Source of the DNA: an uncultured Nitrospira sp.
GTDB lineage: Bacteria; Nitrospirota; Nitrospiria; Nitrospirales; Nitrospiraceae
Length of the DNA stretch: 64,000 nucleotides
Assembly (NCBI GenBank): GCA_902500995.1
Contig: CABVSR010000003.1
Span: 62,001 to 126,000, forward strand
Direction: 5' to 3'
Below the pieces are notes generated by a model that did no database searches, was not told the DNA's origin, and saw nothing but the letters and a program-made list of their open reading frames with translations. Positions 18,367 through 27,621 of this stretch are shown here, piece after piece (positions within the stretch are counted from its first letter, which is position 1; every line of letters starts with the position of its first letter). Both the position numbers and the translations under genes were made by a program.

Positions 18367-20040
18367 CTAGGTGGTCACCGCGCCTTCGGAGGCGGAGGAA
18401 ACGTGGCGGGCGTATTTTCCCATGACGCCGGAGAGATACCGAGGAGCAGGATGCTTGACCTTCTTCAGGCGCGCCGCCATTTCTTTCTGCGACACGTTGA
18501 CATCCAGCCGCCGTTTCACAATGTCGAACGTAATCACATCCCCGGTCTTCACGGCGGCGATCGGGCCGCCCTTGACGGCTTCAGGGGCGACATGTCCGGC
18601 CATCAGGCCATGTGTCGCTCCGGAGAACCGCCCGTCGGTGAGCAGGGCGACGGAATCGCCCAGTCCTGCGCCGACGATGGCTGCCGTCACCCCGAGCATT
18701 TCCCGCATGCCCGGGCCGCCGGAGGGGCCTTCATATCGAATCACCACGACATCACCGGCCTTGATCTTGCCGGCCTGAACGGCTTTGAACGCATCTTCCT
18801 CGCGCTCATACACCTTGGCCGGCCCGCTGAAATGCAGGATGGAATGGCCGGCGACTTTGACCACGCAGCCATCCGGGGCCAGGTTGCCCTTGAGAATGAC
18901 CAGGCCGCCTGTCGGCTTGATCGGTTTGGACAGGGGCCGCAAGACCTGTTGATCTGCTTTTTCCGTCGCGGCGCCGGCCTCTTCGCCGATCGTCCGGCCG
19001 CTGACGGTGATCTGATCCGGGTGGAGAATCTTCGCATCGATGAGGCGTTTCGCCACCAGGGTGGTGCCCCCCGCCGCATAGAGATCCGCCGCGGTGAAGT
19101 GACCGCCCGGCTTCAGATCGGCGAGCAACGGCACCTTCCGGTTGATCTTGTCGAAATCGTCGATGGTGAGCCTCACACCCATCTCGCGCGCCACGGCCAG
19201 CAGATGGAGGACGGCATTCGTCGAGCCCCCGGTGGTCGCGACGGCCGCGATGGCATTTTCGATCGAGCGCCGGGTGATGATTTGCTTGGGACGAATGTCT
19301 TTCTTCAGCAGGTCCATGACCAGTTTGCCACATTCGAACGCCACGTCGTCCTTCTTTTGGTCCATGGCCGGGACGCCGTTGCGTCCCATCGGCGAGATCC
19401 CGAGGAATTCAAAGGCAATCGCCATGGTGTTGGCGGTGAACTGGCCGCCGCAGGCGCCGGGACCCGGGCAGGCATGGTCCTCCAAGTCTTTCAATTCGGC
19501 GTTCGTCATCTTGCCCGATGCGTGTTTGCCGACGGCCTCGAACACATCTTGAATCGTGACGTCATGTCCTTGGAACTGCCCAGGCATGATGGAGCCGCCG
19601 TACAGCATGAGCGAAGGCACGTTCAGGCGGCACAGGGCCATCACGGTACCGGGAATAGTCTTGTCGCATCCTGAGAGGGCGACGACTCCATCGAACAAAT
19701 GCCCCCGCGCGACGAGTTCGATGGAATCGGCGATGACTTCGCGGCTGATAAGCGACGCCTTCATGCCCTCCGTGCCCATGGAAATCCCGTCGGAGACCGC
19801 GATGGTGTTGTACTCGATCGGGGTCCCGCCTGCCGCGCGAATGCCCGCCTTGACCCGCTCCGAAAGCCGGCGCAGGTGAAAATTGCAGGGCATGACTTCG
19901 ATCCAGGTGTTGGCGACGCCGATCAGCGGGCGTTCGAGGTCGGCATCGGTAAATCCCACGGCTTTCAGCATGGCGCGGGCCGGTGCGCGGCCCGGTCCGT
20001 CGAGCAGGTTGTGACTTTTGTGTCGAGGGTCGATCGTCAT
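18367..20040 (-). CDS. ilvD: Dihydroxy-acid dehydratase
   Basis: A 557-residue IlvD, which dehydrates 2,3-dihydroxy-isovalerate and 2,3-dihydroxy-3-methylvalerate in valine and isoleucine synthesis. Iron-sulfur ligands are visible at GCDKT (~113) and [16 protein letters not shown] (~180-195), and PCN at ~50 supplies the third Cys, the set of the [2Fe-2S]-type enzymes. The C-terminal [11 protein letters not shown] is diagnostic. Start ATG 20040 is chosen because AAGGAG lies 6 nt upstream; an earlier ATG at 20115 adds 25 residues absent from the family. It is followed 2 nt later by the secreted 301-residue protein. No other ilv gene is in the window. Confidence 0.97.
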   Translation of the reverse strand: MTIDPRHKSHNLLDGPGRAPARAMLKAVGFTDADLERPLIGVANTWIEVMPCNFHLRRLSERVKAGIRAAGGTPIEYNTIAVSDGISMGTEGMKASLISREVIADSIELVARGHLFDGVVALSGCDKTIPGTVMALCRLNVPSLMLYGGSIMPGQFQGHDVTIQDVFEAVGKHASGKMTNAELKDLEDHACPGPGACGGQFTANTMAIAFEFLGISPMGRNGVPAMDQKKDDVAFECGKLVMDLLKKDIRPKQIITRRSIENAIAAVATTGGSTNAVLHLLAVAREMGVRLTIDDFDKINRKVPLLADLKPGGHFTAADLYAAGGTTLVAKRLIDAKILHPDQITVSGRTIGEEAGAATEKADQQVLRPLSKPIKPTGGLVILKGNLAPDGCVVKVAGHSILHFSGPAKVYEREEDAFKAVQAGKIKAGDVVVIRYEGPSGGPGMREMLGVTAAIVGAGLGDSVALLTDGRFSGATHGLMAGHVAPEAVKGGPIAAVKTGDVITFDIVKRRLDVNVSQKEMAARLKKVKHPAPRYLSGVMGKYARHVSSASEGAVTT

Positions 20041-20211
20041 GGAAACTCCTTCAGTTACGGGACGGGACAGCGCGTCAGCACGGTGTTTGCGCAGATAGAG
20101 CGCAAACTTTCGCATAGATGAGCGTGGAGGGTCAATCTGCGGCGTTGATGCTCGGGCCTGAGGCCGGTGGCTGCGCTGGGTGTTGAGGGGTAGCGGGGGA
20201 AAAGTAATGCA

Positions 20212-20250
20212 CTGCGGCAGGGCGACACAAAAGATGCGACCCTGCCGCAG
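20212..20250 (-). terminator. Rho-independent-type terminator after the PepSY gene
   Basis: Perfect 11-bp arms CTGCGGCAGGG (20212-20222) and CCCTGCCGCAG (20240-20250) around a 17-nt loop. Read on the minus strand it begins 8 nt after the PepSY stop codon and is followed by a T-rich TGCATTACTTTT tail. It would end transcription of the Spy-like/PepSY pair before ilvD. Confidence 0.65.
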
Positions 20251-20258
20251 GTGTCTGG

Positions 20259-20609
20259 TTAATGCTTGTCTTTCTTCTCGTGTTTCTCGTGCTTCGCTTC
20301 CTTGTCGATGACGGCGCCCGTGGCTGCGTCGATATGCACTTCCGTCATCTTCCCGTCGGCCCCGAGGACTTCAACTTCCCAGACGGTCTTGTCGTGTTTC
20401 TTTTCGAGTTCAGCCTCGACCGCCGTCCCTGGTGCCGCCTCCAACGCGGTTTTGATCGCCTGGTCGATCGTGACTTTGGCGTCCTTCACCAGGTCGGCGA
20501 TGTCGCAACTCTCGCCCTTGCCCTTGTGGCCCTTGTCACTCCAGGCGGGCGTCGTCGCGAGACACAGGGCTGCAACCATCAGGGCCGAAACTGCCAGGTG
20601 CTTGATCAT
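20259..20609 (-). CDS. PepSY-domain periplasmic protein with His/Lys-rich tail
   Basis: A 116-residue exported protein: signal peptide [18 protein letters not shown] with cleavage near AWS, then one PepSY domain (~40-105) with [46 protein letters not shown], the classic two-strand and helix pattern. The last residues ([11 protein letters not shown]) are His/Lys-rich and could bind metal. GGAGGT lies 6 nt before the ATG. It starts 30 nt after the Spy-like gene, and a terminator follows its stop. PepSY domains are thought to inhibit peptidases or sense periplasmic conditions. The shared His-rich character with the gene before it suggests a metal or stress role, by inference. Confidence 0.88.
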   Translation of the reverse strand: MIKHLAVSALMVAALCLATTPAWSDKGHKGKGESCDIADLVKDAKVTIDQAIKTALEAAPGTAVEAELEKKHDKTVWEVEVLGADGKMTEVHIDAATGAVIDKEAKHEKHEKKDKH

Positions 20610-20639
20610 CTGTGACCTCCGATTCAGCAGGTGAACAGG

Positions 20640-21266
20640 TTACTGGGCTTTCGCGCCGCTATGCGGGTTGGCGCCATGCGGATTTGCGCCGTGGGGATTC
20701 GCGCCATGCGGATTGCCGCCATGAGGATTTTTGCCCTGCGAGGCGCCGCCCATACCCTTGTGCTGCTGCATCATCTTCTCGTGTTCGGCCTCTTCCTTCG
20801 CGCGCTGTTCAGGCGTCAGGATCGCGAGGGCATCCCGCCTCGTTTTGACCGACAGCACTCGGAGCCCGACCTGTACCTCGGCGCTCTGCTTCAGTTTCGC
20901 TTCGATCGCCCCGATGTCGGATTTTTCGTCCTCGGTCAGCGCCTTGACCTCGCGTTCGGCGACTTGAATGTCGGCTTCCATCTTGATCCGGTTCTTGTCG
21001 AGATTGAGCTGCAACTCCTTCAGCTTGGTCACCTGGTCGGCGCTCAATCCGATTTCCTTGTCATGCTTCAAAAGGTGACGGATGAGGTGGCCGGCGCCTC
21101 CGTGCAGCATCATCTCCATCATGGCGGCGCCCATGCCGTGCTGCCCCTTCTGATAGCTGCCGCTGTGCCCGCCGTATTCGCCTTCGGGATTGGCCCAGGC
21201 GGGCGAGATCGTCAGCGCGCAAGCGATGGCCGACGCGGTGGCCAGCGTGAACAGTTTCGTCGTCAT
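20640..21266 (-). CDS. Spy/CpxP-like periplasmic protein with NPHG repeat tail
   Basis: A 208-residue exported protein with signal peptide (cleavage near AWA, ~26). The middle (~60-160) is helical and charged, with LSADQVTKLKELQLNL and ILTPEQRAKEE, the two L-T/S-x-x-Q motifs that define the Spy/CpxP chaperone family. The C-terminus has five NPHG-type units (N-P-H-G-A/G) encoded at 20661-20729, followed by a short GAKAQ end. The His-rich tail is not part of the usual family and may bind Ni, Cu or Zn. GAAGGAGG precedes the ATG. It heads a two-gene unit with the PepSY gene. Family members protect against envelope protein damage and are often metal-induced; the regulator is not in view. Confidence 0.88.
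   Translation of the reverse strand: MTTKLFTLATASAIACALTISPAWANPEGEYGGHSGSYQKGQHGMGAAMMEMMLHGGAGHLIRHLLKHDKEIGLSADQVTKLKELQLNLDKNRIKMEADIQVAEREVKALTEDEKSDIGAIEAKLKQSAEVQVGLRVLSVKTRRDALAILTPEQRAKEEAEHEKMMQQHKGMGGASQGKNPHGGNPHGANPHGANPHGANPHSGAKAQ
20661..20729 (-). repeat. Tandem 15-bp coding repeat (NPHGA units)
   Basis: Five in-frame copies of a 12-15 bp unit encode N-P-H-G/S with A or G between units at the C-terminus of the Spy-like protein. Copies differ mainly at third positions (for example CGG/GGG/AGG complements for Pro), so the array is not a fresh slippage product. It is a protein-coding repeat, not a CRISPR or regulatory array. Confidence 0.85.
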
Positions 21267-21292
21267 TCGGGTCCTCCTTCGTTGAAGTGCGA

Positions 21293-21955
21293 TTAATGTC
21301 CTGTCAGCCCACGTAACAAGCCCCGGTCACCGGTGAGGGCATTCACCATGAATTGAACGGCCAGCGCAGCCAAGAGCAGCCCCATCAGTCGGGAAATAAT
21401 TTTTTCGGCGATGGGATTGAGCCACTTCGCGCTGCGCGCGCCGATCGCTAATATACTGTAACTCGCCAATCCGATCAGTACAAGGCATCCCAGCAATACG
21501 GCCCGCAGGAGCCAGGTGGTGGCCTGTGTTTCCAGGAGGATCACGGTAGATATCGCGGCCGGACCCGCGAGCATGGGAATGGCGAGCGGCGTGATGGCGA
21601 TGTCATCCTTGCTGGTCCCTGCTGCAGTTTCCGCCGGAGTCTCCTGTACGGTTGACCGTTGCGCGCGCAACATGTCCAGGGAGACCAATAGCAGAATCAG
21701 GCCGCCGGCGATTTGCACCGCGGGCAAGGAAATGCCCAGCAGGCTCAGCAGGGTCTGGCCGAAGAGCGCGAATCCGCTCAAGGAGCCGACCGTCACCAGG
21801 CAAGCGACGCGCGCGGTGCGCAGCCGTTGCGCCACCGAATCCCGCGGGGTCATGGCGAGGAACGCCGGAACCACGGCAATGGGATCGACGATCACGAAGA
21901 GGGAGCTGAACGCCAAGAGGGCATATTCGACCATCGTCATGGCAGTGGCCGTCAT
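21293..21955 (-). CDS. MarC-family integral membrane protein
   Basis: A 220-residue protein with six hydrophobic segments, the size and topology of the MarC/UPF0056 family. Conserved text includes FVIVDPIAVVPAFLAMTP (~20-37) and the internal IAITPLAIPMLAGPAAIST (~119-137), the two pseudo-repeat motifs of the family. The central loop TVQETPAETAAGTSKDD is variable. It lies 26 nt before the Spy-like gene and 14 nt after the DnaJ-like gene, all on the minus strand. Despite the old name, the family has no proven role in multiple antibiotic resistance, and its substrate is unknown. Confidence 0.93.
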   Translation of the reverse strand: MTATAMTMVEYALLAFSSLFVIVDPIAVVPAFLAMTPRDSVAQRLRTARVACLVTVGSLSGFALFGQTLLSLLGISLPAVQIAGGLILLLVSLDMLRAQRSTVQETPAETAAGTSKDDIAITPLAIPMLAGPAAISTVILLETQATTWLLRAVLLGCLVLIGLASYSILAIGARSAKWLNPIAEKIISRLMGLLLAALAVQFMVNALTGDRGLLRGLTGH

Positions 21956-21969
21956 CAGGGTGGTGTGGA

Positions 21970-23004
21970 TCAGGACGAGCTGCGTCTGGACGCCGCGAGG
22001 ATCTCGGCTCGGGGATCACCGTGGCGGCCGTGGCTCAGCTGTTGGTAGAGCGCCCGTTCTTCGTCGGAGAGGCCGGTAGGCATGACGATTTTCAGCTTCA
22101 GAAACAGATCGCCATGGTCGCCGGCGGCCGTCGGCAGGCCTTTGCCTTTCAGGCGCAGCTTGCTGTCGGCTTTGCTGCCGGCCGGAATTTTCACCTTGAC
22201 CGGTTCGGCCAGCGTCGGCGCCATCACCTCGGCCCCCAGCGCCGCTTCCCATGGCCACACCGGCAGCGTGACGTGAATGTCGGACCCCTTCTGCCGGAAG
22301 ACCCCATTGGCTTGAATGTGCACGCGCAGGTAGAGATCCCCCGGTCTGCCCCCATTGATTCCCGGTTGACCTTTGCCTGCGATGCGGACGCGGGTGTCGT
22401 GCTGAACGCCCGCCGGAATGCGCACTTCTATCGCCCGTTTGTCGGTCTGGGTGCCGCTGCCGCCGCACACGACGCAAGGGCGCCCCCGCACAATGGCGCT
22501 CCCGCCGCAGGCTTTGCACGTGACGCGTTCGGTGAGATCGATGCGCCGGCTGACGCCGGTGGCCACGTCGCGGATGCTGAGTTCCACATCGGTTTCCAGG
22601 TCTTCGCCATCGACGGCAAACCCCGCGGTCCCTGCGCCGCCTCCGCGCCCGCGGCCACCGAAAAAGGTTTCGAAAATGTCGCCGAAATCGCCGCCGAACC
22701 CGCCGGCTTGGCCCGCGCGTCCCGCTTGAGCCCCGGCTTGCTGGCGGGCCTTTTCGTAGGCCTCGGCCTGTTCCCAATTCTGCCCGTATTGATCGTATTT
22801 TTTCCGCTTGTCGGGGTCCGACAGCACCTCATGCGCTTCGTTCAGTTCCTTGAACTTCTTCTCCATCTCCGTCTTTTTCGCGCCGGTATGGAGGTCGGGA
22901 TGGATTTCACGCGCACGTCGGCGAAAGGCCTTCTTGATGTCGTCGGCGGAGGCGTCCCGCTGGATGCCGAGAATGTCGTAATAGCCGCGTTGAGCTGTCG
23001 CCAT
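21970..23004 (-). CDS. DnaJ-type co-chaperone with a reduced two-CxxC zinc region
   Basis: A 344-residue J-protein. Residues 1-70 form the J domain ([21 protein letters not shown], with HPD at ~36-38), followed by a Gly/Phe-rich linker ([17 protein letters not shown]). The cysteine region has only CKACGG and CVVCGG, so half of the four CxxCxGxG motifs of full DnaJ. The C-terminal substrate domain includes [19 protein letters not shown] and GDLYLRVHI, as in DnaJ/CbpA. It would stimulate DnaK ATPase. No dnaK or grpE is adjacent, so it is probably an accessory J-protein. It may be a class intermediate between DnaJ and CbpA. Confidence 0.93.
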   Translation of the reverse strand: MATAQRGYYDILGIQRDASADDIKKAFRRRAREIHPDLHTGAKKTEMEKKFKELNEAHEVLSDPDKRKKYDQYGQNWEQAEAYEKARQQAGAQAGRAGQAGGFGGDFGDIFETFFGGRGRGGGAGTAGFAVDGEDLETDVELSIRDVATGVSRRIDLTERVTCKACGGSAIVRGRPCVVCGGSGTQTDKRAIEVRIPAGVQHDTRVRIAGKGQPGINGGRPGDLYLRVHIQANGVFRQKGSDIHVTLPVWPWEAALGAEVMAPTLAEPVKVKIPAGSKADSKLRLKGKGLPTAAGDHGDLFLKLKIVMPTGLSDEERALYQQLSHGRHGDPRAEILAASRRSSS

Positions 23005-23187
23005 CAGGATCTGTCCGTGGAAAATGGTGCGCTGCGCGCAGGCAAAGAGTGCAAACCTTTCCGGAGCTTACGAGGTCTCCGGGTGCATTGCAAGCGAACA
23101 GTCTGATTTTTCTCAGCCTGCTGTCGCGCCTGTTACTACAGAGATAAGAAAGTCGAGGCCACAGTCAAGGCCGGTGGGTGACGGCGT

Positions 23188-24474
23188 TCATCGAAGCTCT
23201 GTCCCCGCGACGGAGCGCATCACAAAGGCGGCGAGCACCTCGTGTCCCAGATCATTGAAATGGGTGTCGTCACGCCACCACAGCAATTCCTGTGAACGAT
23301 GGAACATTCGTTTGGCCTCTGATTCCAGATAGGCCCGGCTGTCCAGACAGGTCAATGACATGCGCCGGCAGACGGCCAGCACGGCTTCCGCAAACCCTGA
23401 CGATGCCGGCCCTTCCGGGGAGTCCGGATTCAACAACCAGCGATACACTTCTCCCTTGGTCGGCAAAATAATGATGGTGGTCCGGATTCCCAGCCGGGCG
23501 ACCGTCTCCTCCATGGCCCGGAGCGTGGTCTGCAGTTTCGCAAAATTGTGATGCCGTTCGACCTCCGCGCGCCCGCGCCGGCCCCAGACCTCCTGAGGCC
23601 CGTAAAACAAGATCGGGCGACCGTCAGGCAGAGAACGGACGACGACATCGTGAGAGATCCCGCCCCAGCGGCTGCGTATCGAGTCCCACGCCTGCCTCAG
23701 TGGCGAACGGCTCCGGAATGTCCGGTAGTCCACGAGCGCGGCCGAGAGGCCCTTCTGCCAGGGCAGTGCATCGAGGTCCCAGGTGTCGCCGCCCGTGTCA
23801 TCCAGATCGTTGCCGGTATAAAGGGTCCAAATCAGGTGCATGCCCGGCGTCACAGGCAGGTCGCGGGTTTCGATGGAAAAATTGAGATACTGCTCATAGG
23901 GACCGCCGGGATAGGACAAGTTGTAGACGGACCATCCTAACCGCTGCTCCAGAACAGAGGCCCAGGTTTTGGCTTGCGTTACGCCCACCCCGGCCGTGAA
24001 GGAATCGCCGAGCGCGATTGCCGTGAGCGGAAGTCTGAGGGGATCGTTGCGAAAGCCCTTGGCGTCGGTCCGGAATTCCACGTGGCGCGGCTCTCGATAG
24101 GACGGCTCGCCGGTCATGGCCGCGAGATCGCCATAGGTCTCCCCTGAAAAGCTCACTCCGGCATCCCAGCGTCCCAGCATCGGCAGGGCCGGCAAGCGAC
24201 GTTGATGGAGATTCATCGGGGAGTAGTGAAGCCGGTCGCCGATCACCGGCCGCAAGAGCAGATCGAACAGCGTGAGGGCGAGGCACAGACTGGTCATCAC
24301 CAGGACCGAACGCAGGGCATATTCACGTGTGCGTGTGGCGACCAGGAGCCAGGCCACCGGCAGGAGGAGCAGGACTTCCAACAAGCCATTCTTGAAGACG
24401 CCCTCCGCAAACGGCAACGCCGTCGCGAAGACCGCCGCCAAGGCCGCTCCCAATGACCTTCCTGAACGGTTCAC
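23188..24474 (-). CDS. Membrane-anchored SGNH/GDSL hydrolase
   Basis: A 428-residue protein. Two or three hydrophobic segments occupy the first ~80 residues; the rest is an SGNH-hydrolase domain: IALGDSFTAGVGV (~152, block I with the nucleophile Ser), a GND in YTGNDLDD (~223, block III) and DTHFNDLGHEVLA (~406, block V D-x-x-H). The domain faces the periplasm if the topology is as expected. Related proteins acylate or de-acylate exopolysaccharides (AlgJ/AlgX-like) or peptidoglycan. The start is GTG 24474 with GGAG upstream. It lies 106 nt after the ABC-transporter ATPase on the same strand, so it could be the last gene of that unit. Confidence 0.8.
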   Translation of the reverse strand: MNRSGRSLGAALAAVFATALPFAEGVFKNGLLEVLLLLPVAWLLVATRTREYALRSVLVMTSLCLALTLFDLLLRPVIGDRLHYSPMNLHQRRLPALPMLGRWDAGVSFSGETYGDLAAMTGEPSYREPRHVEFRTDAKGFRNDPLRLPLTAIALGDSFTAGVGVTQAKTWASVLEQRLGWSVYNLSYPGGPYEQYLNFSIETRDLPVTPGMHLIWTLYTGNDLDDTGGDTWDLDALPWQKGLSAALVDYRTFRSRSPLRQAWDSIRSRWGGISHDVVVRSLPDGRPILFYGPQEVWGRRGRAEVERHHNFAKLQTTLRAMEETVARLGIRTTIIILPTKGEVYRWLLNPDSPEGPASSGFAEAVLAVCRRMSLTCLDSRAYLESEAKRMFHRSQELLWWRDDTHFNDLGHEVLAAFVMRSVAGTELR

Positions 24475-24580
24475 TGATCACGAACTCCGGGATGAGGAAA
24501 TCCATACGTGACGATGCGGGGGCCGTCTTCTCACCTTGCGCGTTCAATGTCAAGCACCTGCGGGCGGCGGCGATGCGGGA

Positions 24581-25681
24581 TCAGGAAACCGTGATAGGAG
24601 GGAGATCGACACGGCGCTGGTCGAGGAAGGCATGCAGTTTGTTAACGGGGAGAAAGAGACGAATCTTTCCCCCGGTGGAAATGCCGGTGTGTCGATAAGC
24701 GCGGGCCACCAGCTTGACCTGATCCACCCGGCAGTGGATCAGCAGATCGGCGCCCAGATCTTCAATCAGTTCCACCGTTGCCTCCACAGGGAGCGATCGT
24801 GGGACATTCTCTAGCGAAATGTCTTCTGGGCGGATTCCAAGAGTGAGCGTGGATGGATGTGGCGGGAGCGCGGAACGAACCTGTGCCGGTAACGTGAGCA
24901 TCAGGCCACCGGCGTGGAACCGGGCATTCGTGCCTTGTGCTTCGAGCGTGCCCTCCCACAGATTCATCGGCGGCGTACCGATGAAGGACGCCACGAAGGG
25001 ATCAGCCGGGGCGCTGTAGGCCCGCTGCGGATCATCGGCCTGCCGGATGCGGCCGCCTTCGATGACGACGATCCGGTCACCCAGGGTCATCGCTTCAACC
25101 TGGTCATGGGTGACGTAGATCATGGTCGCCTGCAGGCGTTGCTGTAATTTCTTCAGTTCGATGCGCATCGACGTGCGCAACTGCGCATCCAGGTTGGACA
25201 GCGGTTCGTCGAACAAAAACAATTTCGGTTTGCGCACGATCGCGCGTCCCATGGCGACCCGCTGCCGCTGCCCTCCGGAGAGGTCCTTGGGTTTGCGATC
25301 CAGCAGCGGCTGAATCTCCAGAAGCTGCGCGGCTTCGGCGATGCGATCGTCGATGACGTGGCGCGGCGCGCGGCGCATCTTGAGCGCAAAGGCGAGATTT
25401 TCGCGAACCGAGAGGTGCGGGTAGAGGGCATATTGCTGGAAGACCATCGCGATGTCGCGCTCCGCCGGCGGCAGGTGATCGACCTCGTTGCCGTCGATGA
25501 GGACCTGCCCCGCCGTCTGAACCTCGAGCCCGGCAATGATCCGCAAGAGCGTTGATTTGCCGCAGCCGGAAGGCCCGAGCAGAATCGTAAAACTCCCATT
25601 GGGCACGCGCAGCGAGATGTCACGCAACACGGCCTGCTCGCGAAACGATTTGGAGATGTGACGCAGTTCTAGCTCAGCCAT
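24581..25681 (-). CDS. Sugar ABC transporter ATP-binding protein (MalK/UgpC type)
   Basis: A 366-residue ATPase. Walker A GPSGCGKST (~36), signature LSGGQRQRVAMGRAIV (~134), Walker B LFLFDEPLSNLD (~155) and the H-loop VTHDQVEA (~191) are all intact. The C-terminal ~120 residues are the TOBE/regulatory domain (LGIRPEDI) typical of MalK/UgpC, which drive carbohydrate uptake systems. It is separated from the permease genes by 216 nt containing a palindromic repeat, but lies on the same strand and completes the transporter encoded at 25898-28994. The substrate is unknown; maltose/trehalose or glycerol-phosphate types share this ATPase class. Confidence 0.94.
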   Translation of the reverse strand: MAELELRHISKSFREQAVLRDISLRVPNGSFTILLGPSGCGKSTLLRIIAGLEVQTAGQVLIDGNEVDHLPPAERDIAMVFQQYALYPHLSVRENLAFALKMRRAPRHVIDDRIAEAAQLLEIQPLLDRKPKDLSGGQRQRVAMGRAIVRKPKLFLFDEPLSNLDAQLRTSMRIELKKLQQRLQATMIYVTHDQVEAMTLGDRIVVIEGGRIRQADDPQRAYSAPADPFVASFIGTPPMNLWEGTLEAQGTNARFHAGGLMLTLPAQVRSALPPHPSTLTLGIRPEDISLENVPRSLPVEATVELIEDLGADLLIHCRVDQVKLVARAYRHTGISTGGKIRLFLPVNKLHAFLDQRRVDLPPITVS

Positions 25682-25781
25682 CTTGGTATCTTTCCAAGCG
25701 CAAGCTTCACGTCCTTTCAGTAGACTGTCGATATCCTCCGTCTGACCGCCTTCAGACCCAAGGGCGGCAGCCGCAGGCTAA

Positions 25782-25900
25782 TCAAAAAGGCTATCCAGCA
25801 AGGCCGCACGAGCACGTCGACTGAGGCGTACCCTTGCGGTACGTCGCAGGGAGACGGGCGCCCGAGAACGCCGCTGGCAGCCATTCTGGATAGCCTGCTA
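25782..25900 (-). repeat. Dispersed palindromic element, copy A
   Basis: About 119 nt, beginning at the stop codon of the permease gene (TAG, 25898-25900). Outer arms AGGCTATCCAG (25788-25798) and CTGGATAGCCT (25886-25896) are perfect complements. The central GCGTACCCTTGCGGTACG has its own GTACC/GGTAC hairpin. On the minus strand the closing arm runs into TTTTTGAT, like an intrinsic terminator. The core is shared with copies at 39991, 50340 and 60484. Confidence 0.8.
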
Positions 25901-26713
25901 GCCTTTGACGGCTCCGGCGGACAACCCGCTCACAATCCATCGTTGACACAACAGCACGACGCCGATCAGCGGCAGCGTAGCGACGACCGACGCGGCAGCC
26001 AATTCTCCCCAGGGCATGGTGAATTCTCCCTGAAAGAGGGCAATCCCCACGGGCAATGTTTGTTGCTCCGGCTGTGTCAGAATCAACAGCGCAAAGAAGA
26101 ATTCATTCCAGGCATAGATCAAAATCAAAATGGCGGCCGTGAAAATCCCCGGCGTGGCCAGCGGGAGCGTGATCCGGAACAGGATGCTCCAAGGCCCGCA
26201 GCCGTCTACACGCGCGGCATCTTCAAGCTCAGGCGGGAGTTCCTTAAAGAAGCTGGCCAGGATCCAGATCGCCAAGGGCAAGGTCAGCGCGACATAGGGT
26301 AGGACCAGACCCCACCGCTGATTGAGCCCGCCCAACGAATCGAGCAATCGCCAGATCGGTCCCGCGATAGCCATCTGCGGAAACATCGAGACGCACAGCA
26401 ACAGGGCCAAGATGCCTTGTTTGCCGGGGACGGTGAGCCGCGCCAGCGCATAGGCGGCAGGGATCGCGAACAAGAGCGCCAGCAGCGTGGTGGAACCGGC
26501 CACCAGGGCGCTGTTCCACGCGTAGTTGAACAGGTGATGGTCGAAGAGCGCCGCGCGGTAAAACTCCAGACTGCCCGACGGCCACCAGGCAGGGGGGGCG
26601 GCTTCGATTTCAGTTTGCGACTTGAACGAGGTGAGGACAAACCAGAGAAACGGCAGCAGGCTCAGTCCCACCGTCGCAAGGATACCCGTTGCGAGTAAGA
26701 GCCGGCCTTTCAT
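25898..26713 (-). CDS. Sugar ABC transporter permease (MalG/UgpE type)
   Basis: A 271-residue inner-membrane permease with six hydrophobic segments. The EAA loop is at ELPPELEDAARVDGCGPWSILFRITLPLATPG (two stretches of ~160-190), with the E-x-A-x-x-D-G-x-x family signature. The N-terminal FLWFVLTSFKSQTEI is typical of the MalG side of carbohydrate transporters. ATG 26713 is chosen because it overlaps the stop of the preceding permease gene (ATGA) and starts at the first membrane segment; the frame is open further upstream, but that text is not family-like. It is encoded directly after its partner permease. Confidence 0.95.
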   Translation of the reverse strand: MKGRLLLATGILATVGLSLLPFLWFVLTSFKSQTEIEAAPPAWWPSGSLEFYRAALFDHHLFNYAWNSALVAGSTTLLALLFAIPAAYALARLTVPGKQGILALLLCVSMFPQMAIAGPIWRLLDSLGGLNQRWGLVLPYVALTLPLAIWILASFFKELPPELEDAARVDGCGPWSILFRITLPLATPGIFTAAILILIYAWNEFFFALLILTQPEQQTLPVGIALFQGEFTMPWGELAAASVVATLPLIGVVLLCQRWIVSGLSAGAVKG

Positions 26714-27621
26714 GCGCGTCTGCGCTCCAAAAGACTCGACCCGATGGCACGCAGGTACGTCAACGACAGCGCCATGATCATGAGAAACACGGTGACGGAG
26801 ACGGCAGAGCCGTAGCCGACGCGGCCTTCGGTGAATAACGTTTGGTAGCCGTAGTATTGCAAGACTTGCGTGGCGTCGCCGGGCCCGCCTTGTGTCATCA
26901 CGAACACCAGGTCGAACACCCGGAAGGCGTCCATGGTACGAAACAGCAGCGCGAGCAACAGCGCCGGTTTGAGGAGCGGCAGGGTAATGTGCCAAAAGCG
27001 CTGCCACATTGTGGCACCGTCGACGCGGGCGGCGTCGTACAGATCGCGTGGAATGACCTGCAGCCCGGCCAAGATCAACAGGGCGGCGAAGGAGGACGTT
27101 TTCCACACATCGGCCAGAACGACGACGGCAAAAGCCACGCTCGGATAGGCGAGCCAGGGGATGTAGTCTGTGACACGGTCGCCGAACAGGAGCAGATTGG
27201 CGAATCCGTACTGGTCGTTGAAGATGTAGCGCCAGAGTTGCGACGCGACCACCGTCGGAATGGCCCAGGGAATCAGAATGGCGGCGCGTACCAGACCTCG
27301 CCCCTGAAATTGTTCGTGAATCACCAGCGCGATGATGAGCCCGCAGGCCAATTCGAGCAGAGTAGAGAGGATTACGAACGCGAGGGTCACGACCAGCGCT
27401 TGCCGCGCCACCGGGTCGCGGAACAGAGCGATGTAATTCTCGAAGCCGACGAATGGACTGCCGAGTTGTGGAATGCCCACGAAGATGTCATGCAGGCTGA
27501 GCCAGAGGGAATCCACCACAGGGTATAACGCGAAGACCATCGTGATCGCGAGGGCGGGCGCCACCATCGCCCAGGTGGCCAAGCCTTCGCGGCGCCGTGG
27601 AACCGGAGGTGCCCCGGTCAT
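26710..27621 (-). CDS. Sugar ABC transporter permease (MalF/UgpA type)
   Basis: A 303-residue permease with six hydrophobic segments. The EAA loop QVIPRDLYDAARVDGATMWQ (~206-225) and the segment ALYPVVDSLWLSLHD near the N-terminus are typical of the MalF/UgpA partner. It overlaps both neighbours by 4 nt (ATGA at 27618-27621 and 26710-26713), a pattern of translational coupling among binding protein, permease and permease. This fixes the order SBP, MalF-like, MalG-like, element A, MalK-like. Confidence 0.95.
   Translation of the reverse strand: MTGAPPVPRRREGLATWAMVAPALAITMVFALYPVVDSLWLSLHDIFVGIPQLGSPFVGFENYIALFRDPVARQALVVTLAFVILSTLLELACGLIIALVIHEQFQGRGLVRAAILIPWAIPTVVASQLWRYIFNDQYGFANLLLFGDRVTDYIPWLAYPSVAFAVVVLADVWKTSSFAALLILAGLQVIPRDLYDAARVDGATMWQRFWHITLPLLKPALLLALLFRTMDAFRVFDLVFVMTQGGPGDATQVLQYYGYQTLFTEGRVGYGSAVSVTVFLMIMALSLTYLRAIGSSLLERRRA

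Noticed and set aside
18403-19674. Long open frame on the plus strand, antisense to ilvD
   Set aside because: The minus strand encodes a complete, motif-rich IlvD; the plus frame is Arg/Gly/His-rich with no family features, as expected from GC-rich codon mirrors.
20661-20729. Short regularly spaced repeats resembling a CRISPR array
   Set aside because: The units are 15 bp, in frame, and encode NPHGA at the end of the Spy-like protein.
22021-23106. 361-codon plus-strand frame opposite the DnaJ-like gene
   Set aside because: The minus strand has J domain, HPD and CxxC motifs in order; the plus frame has none.
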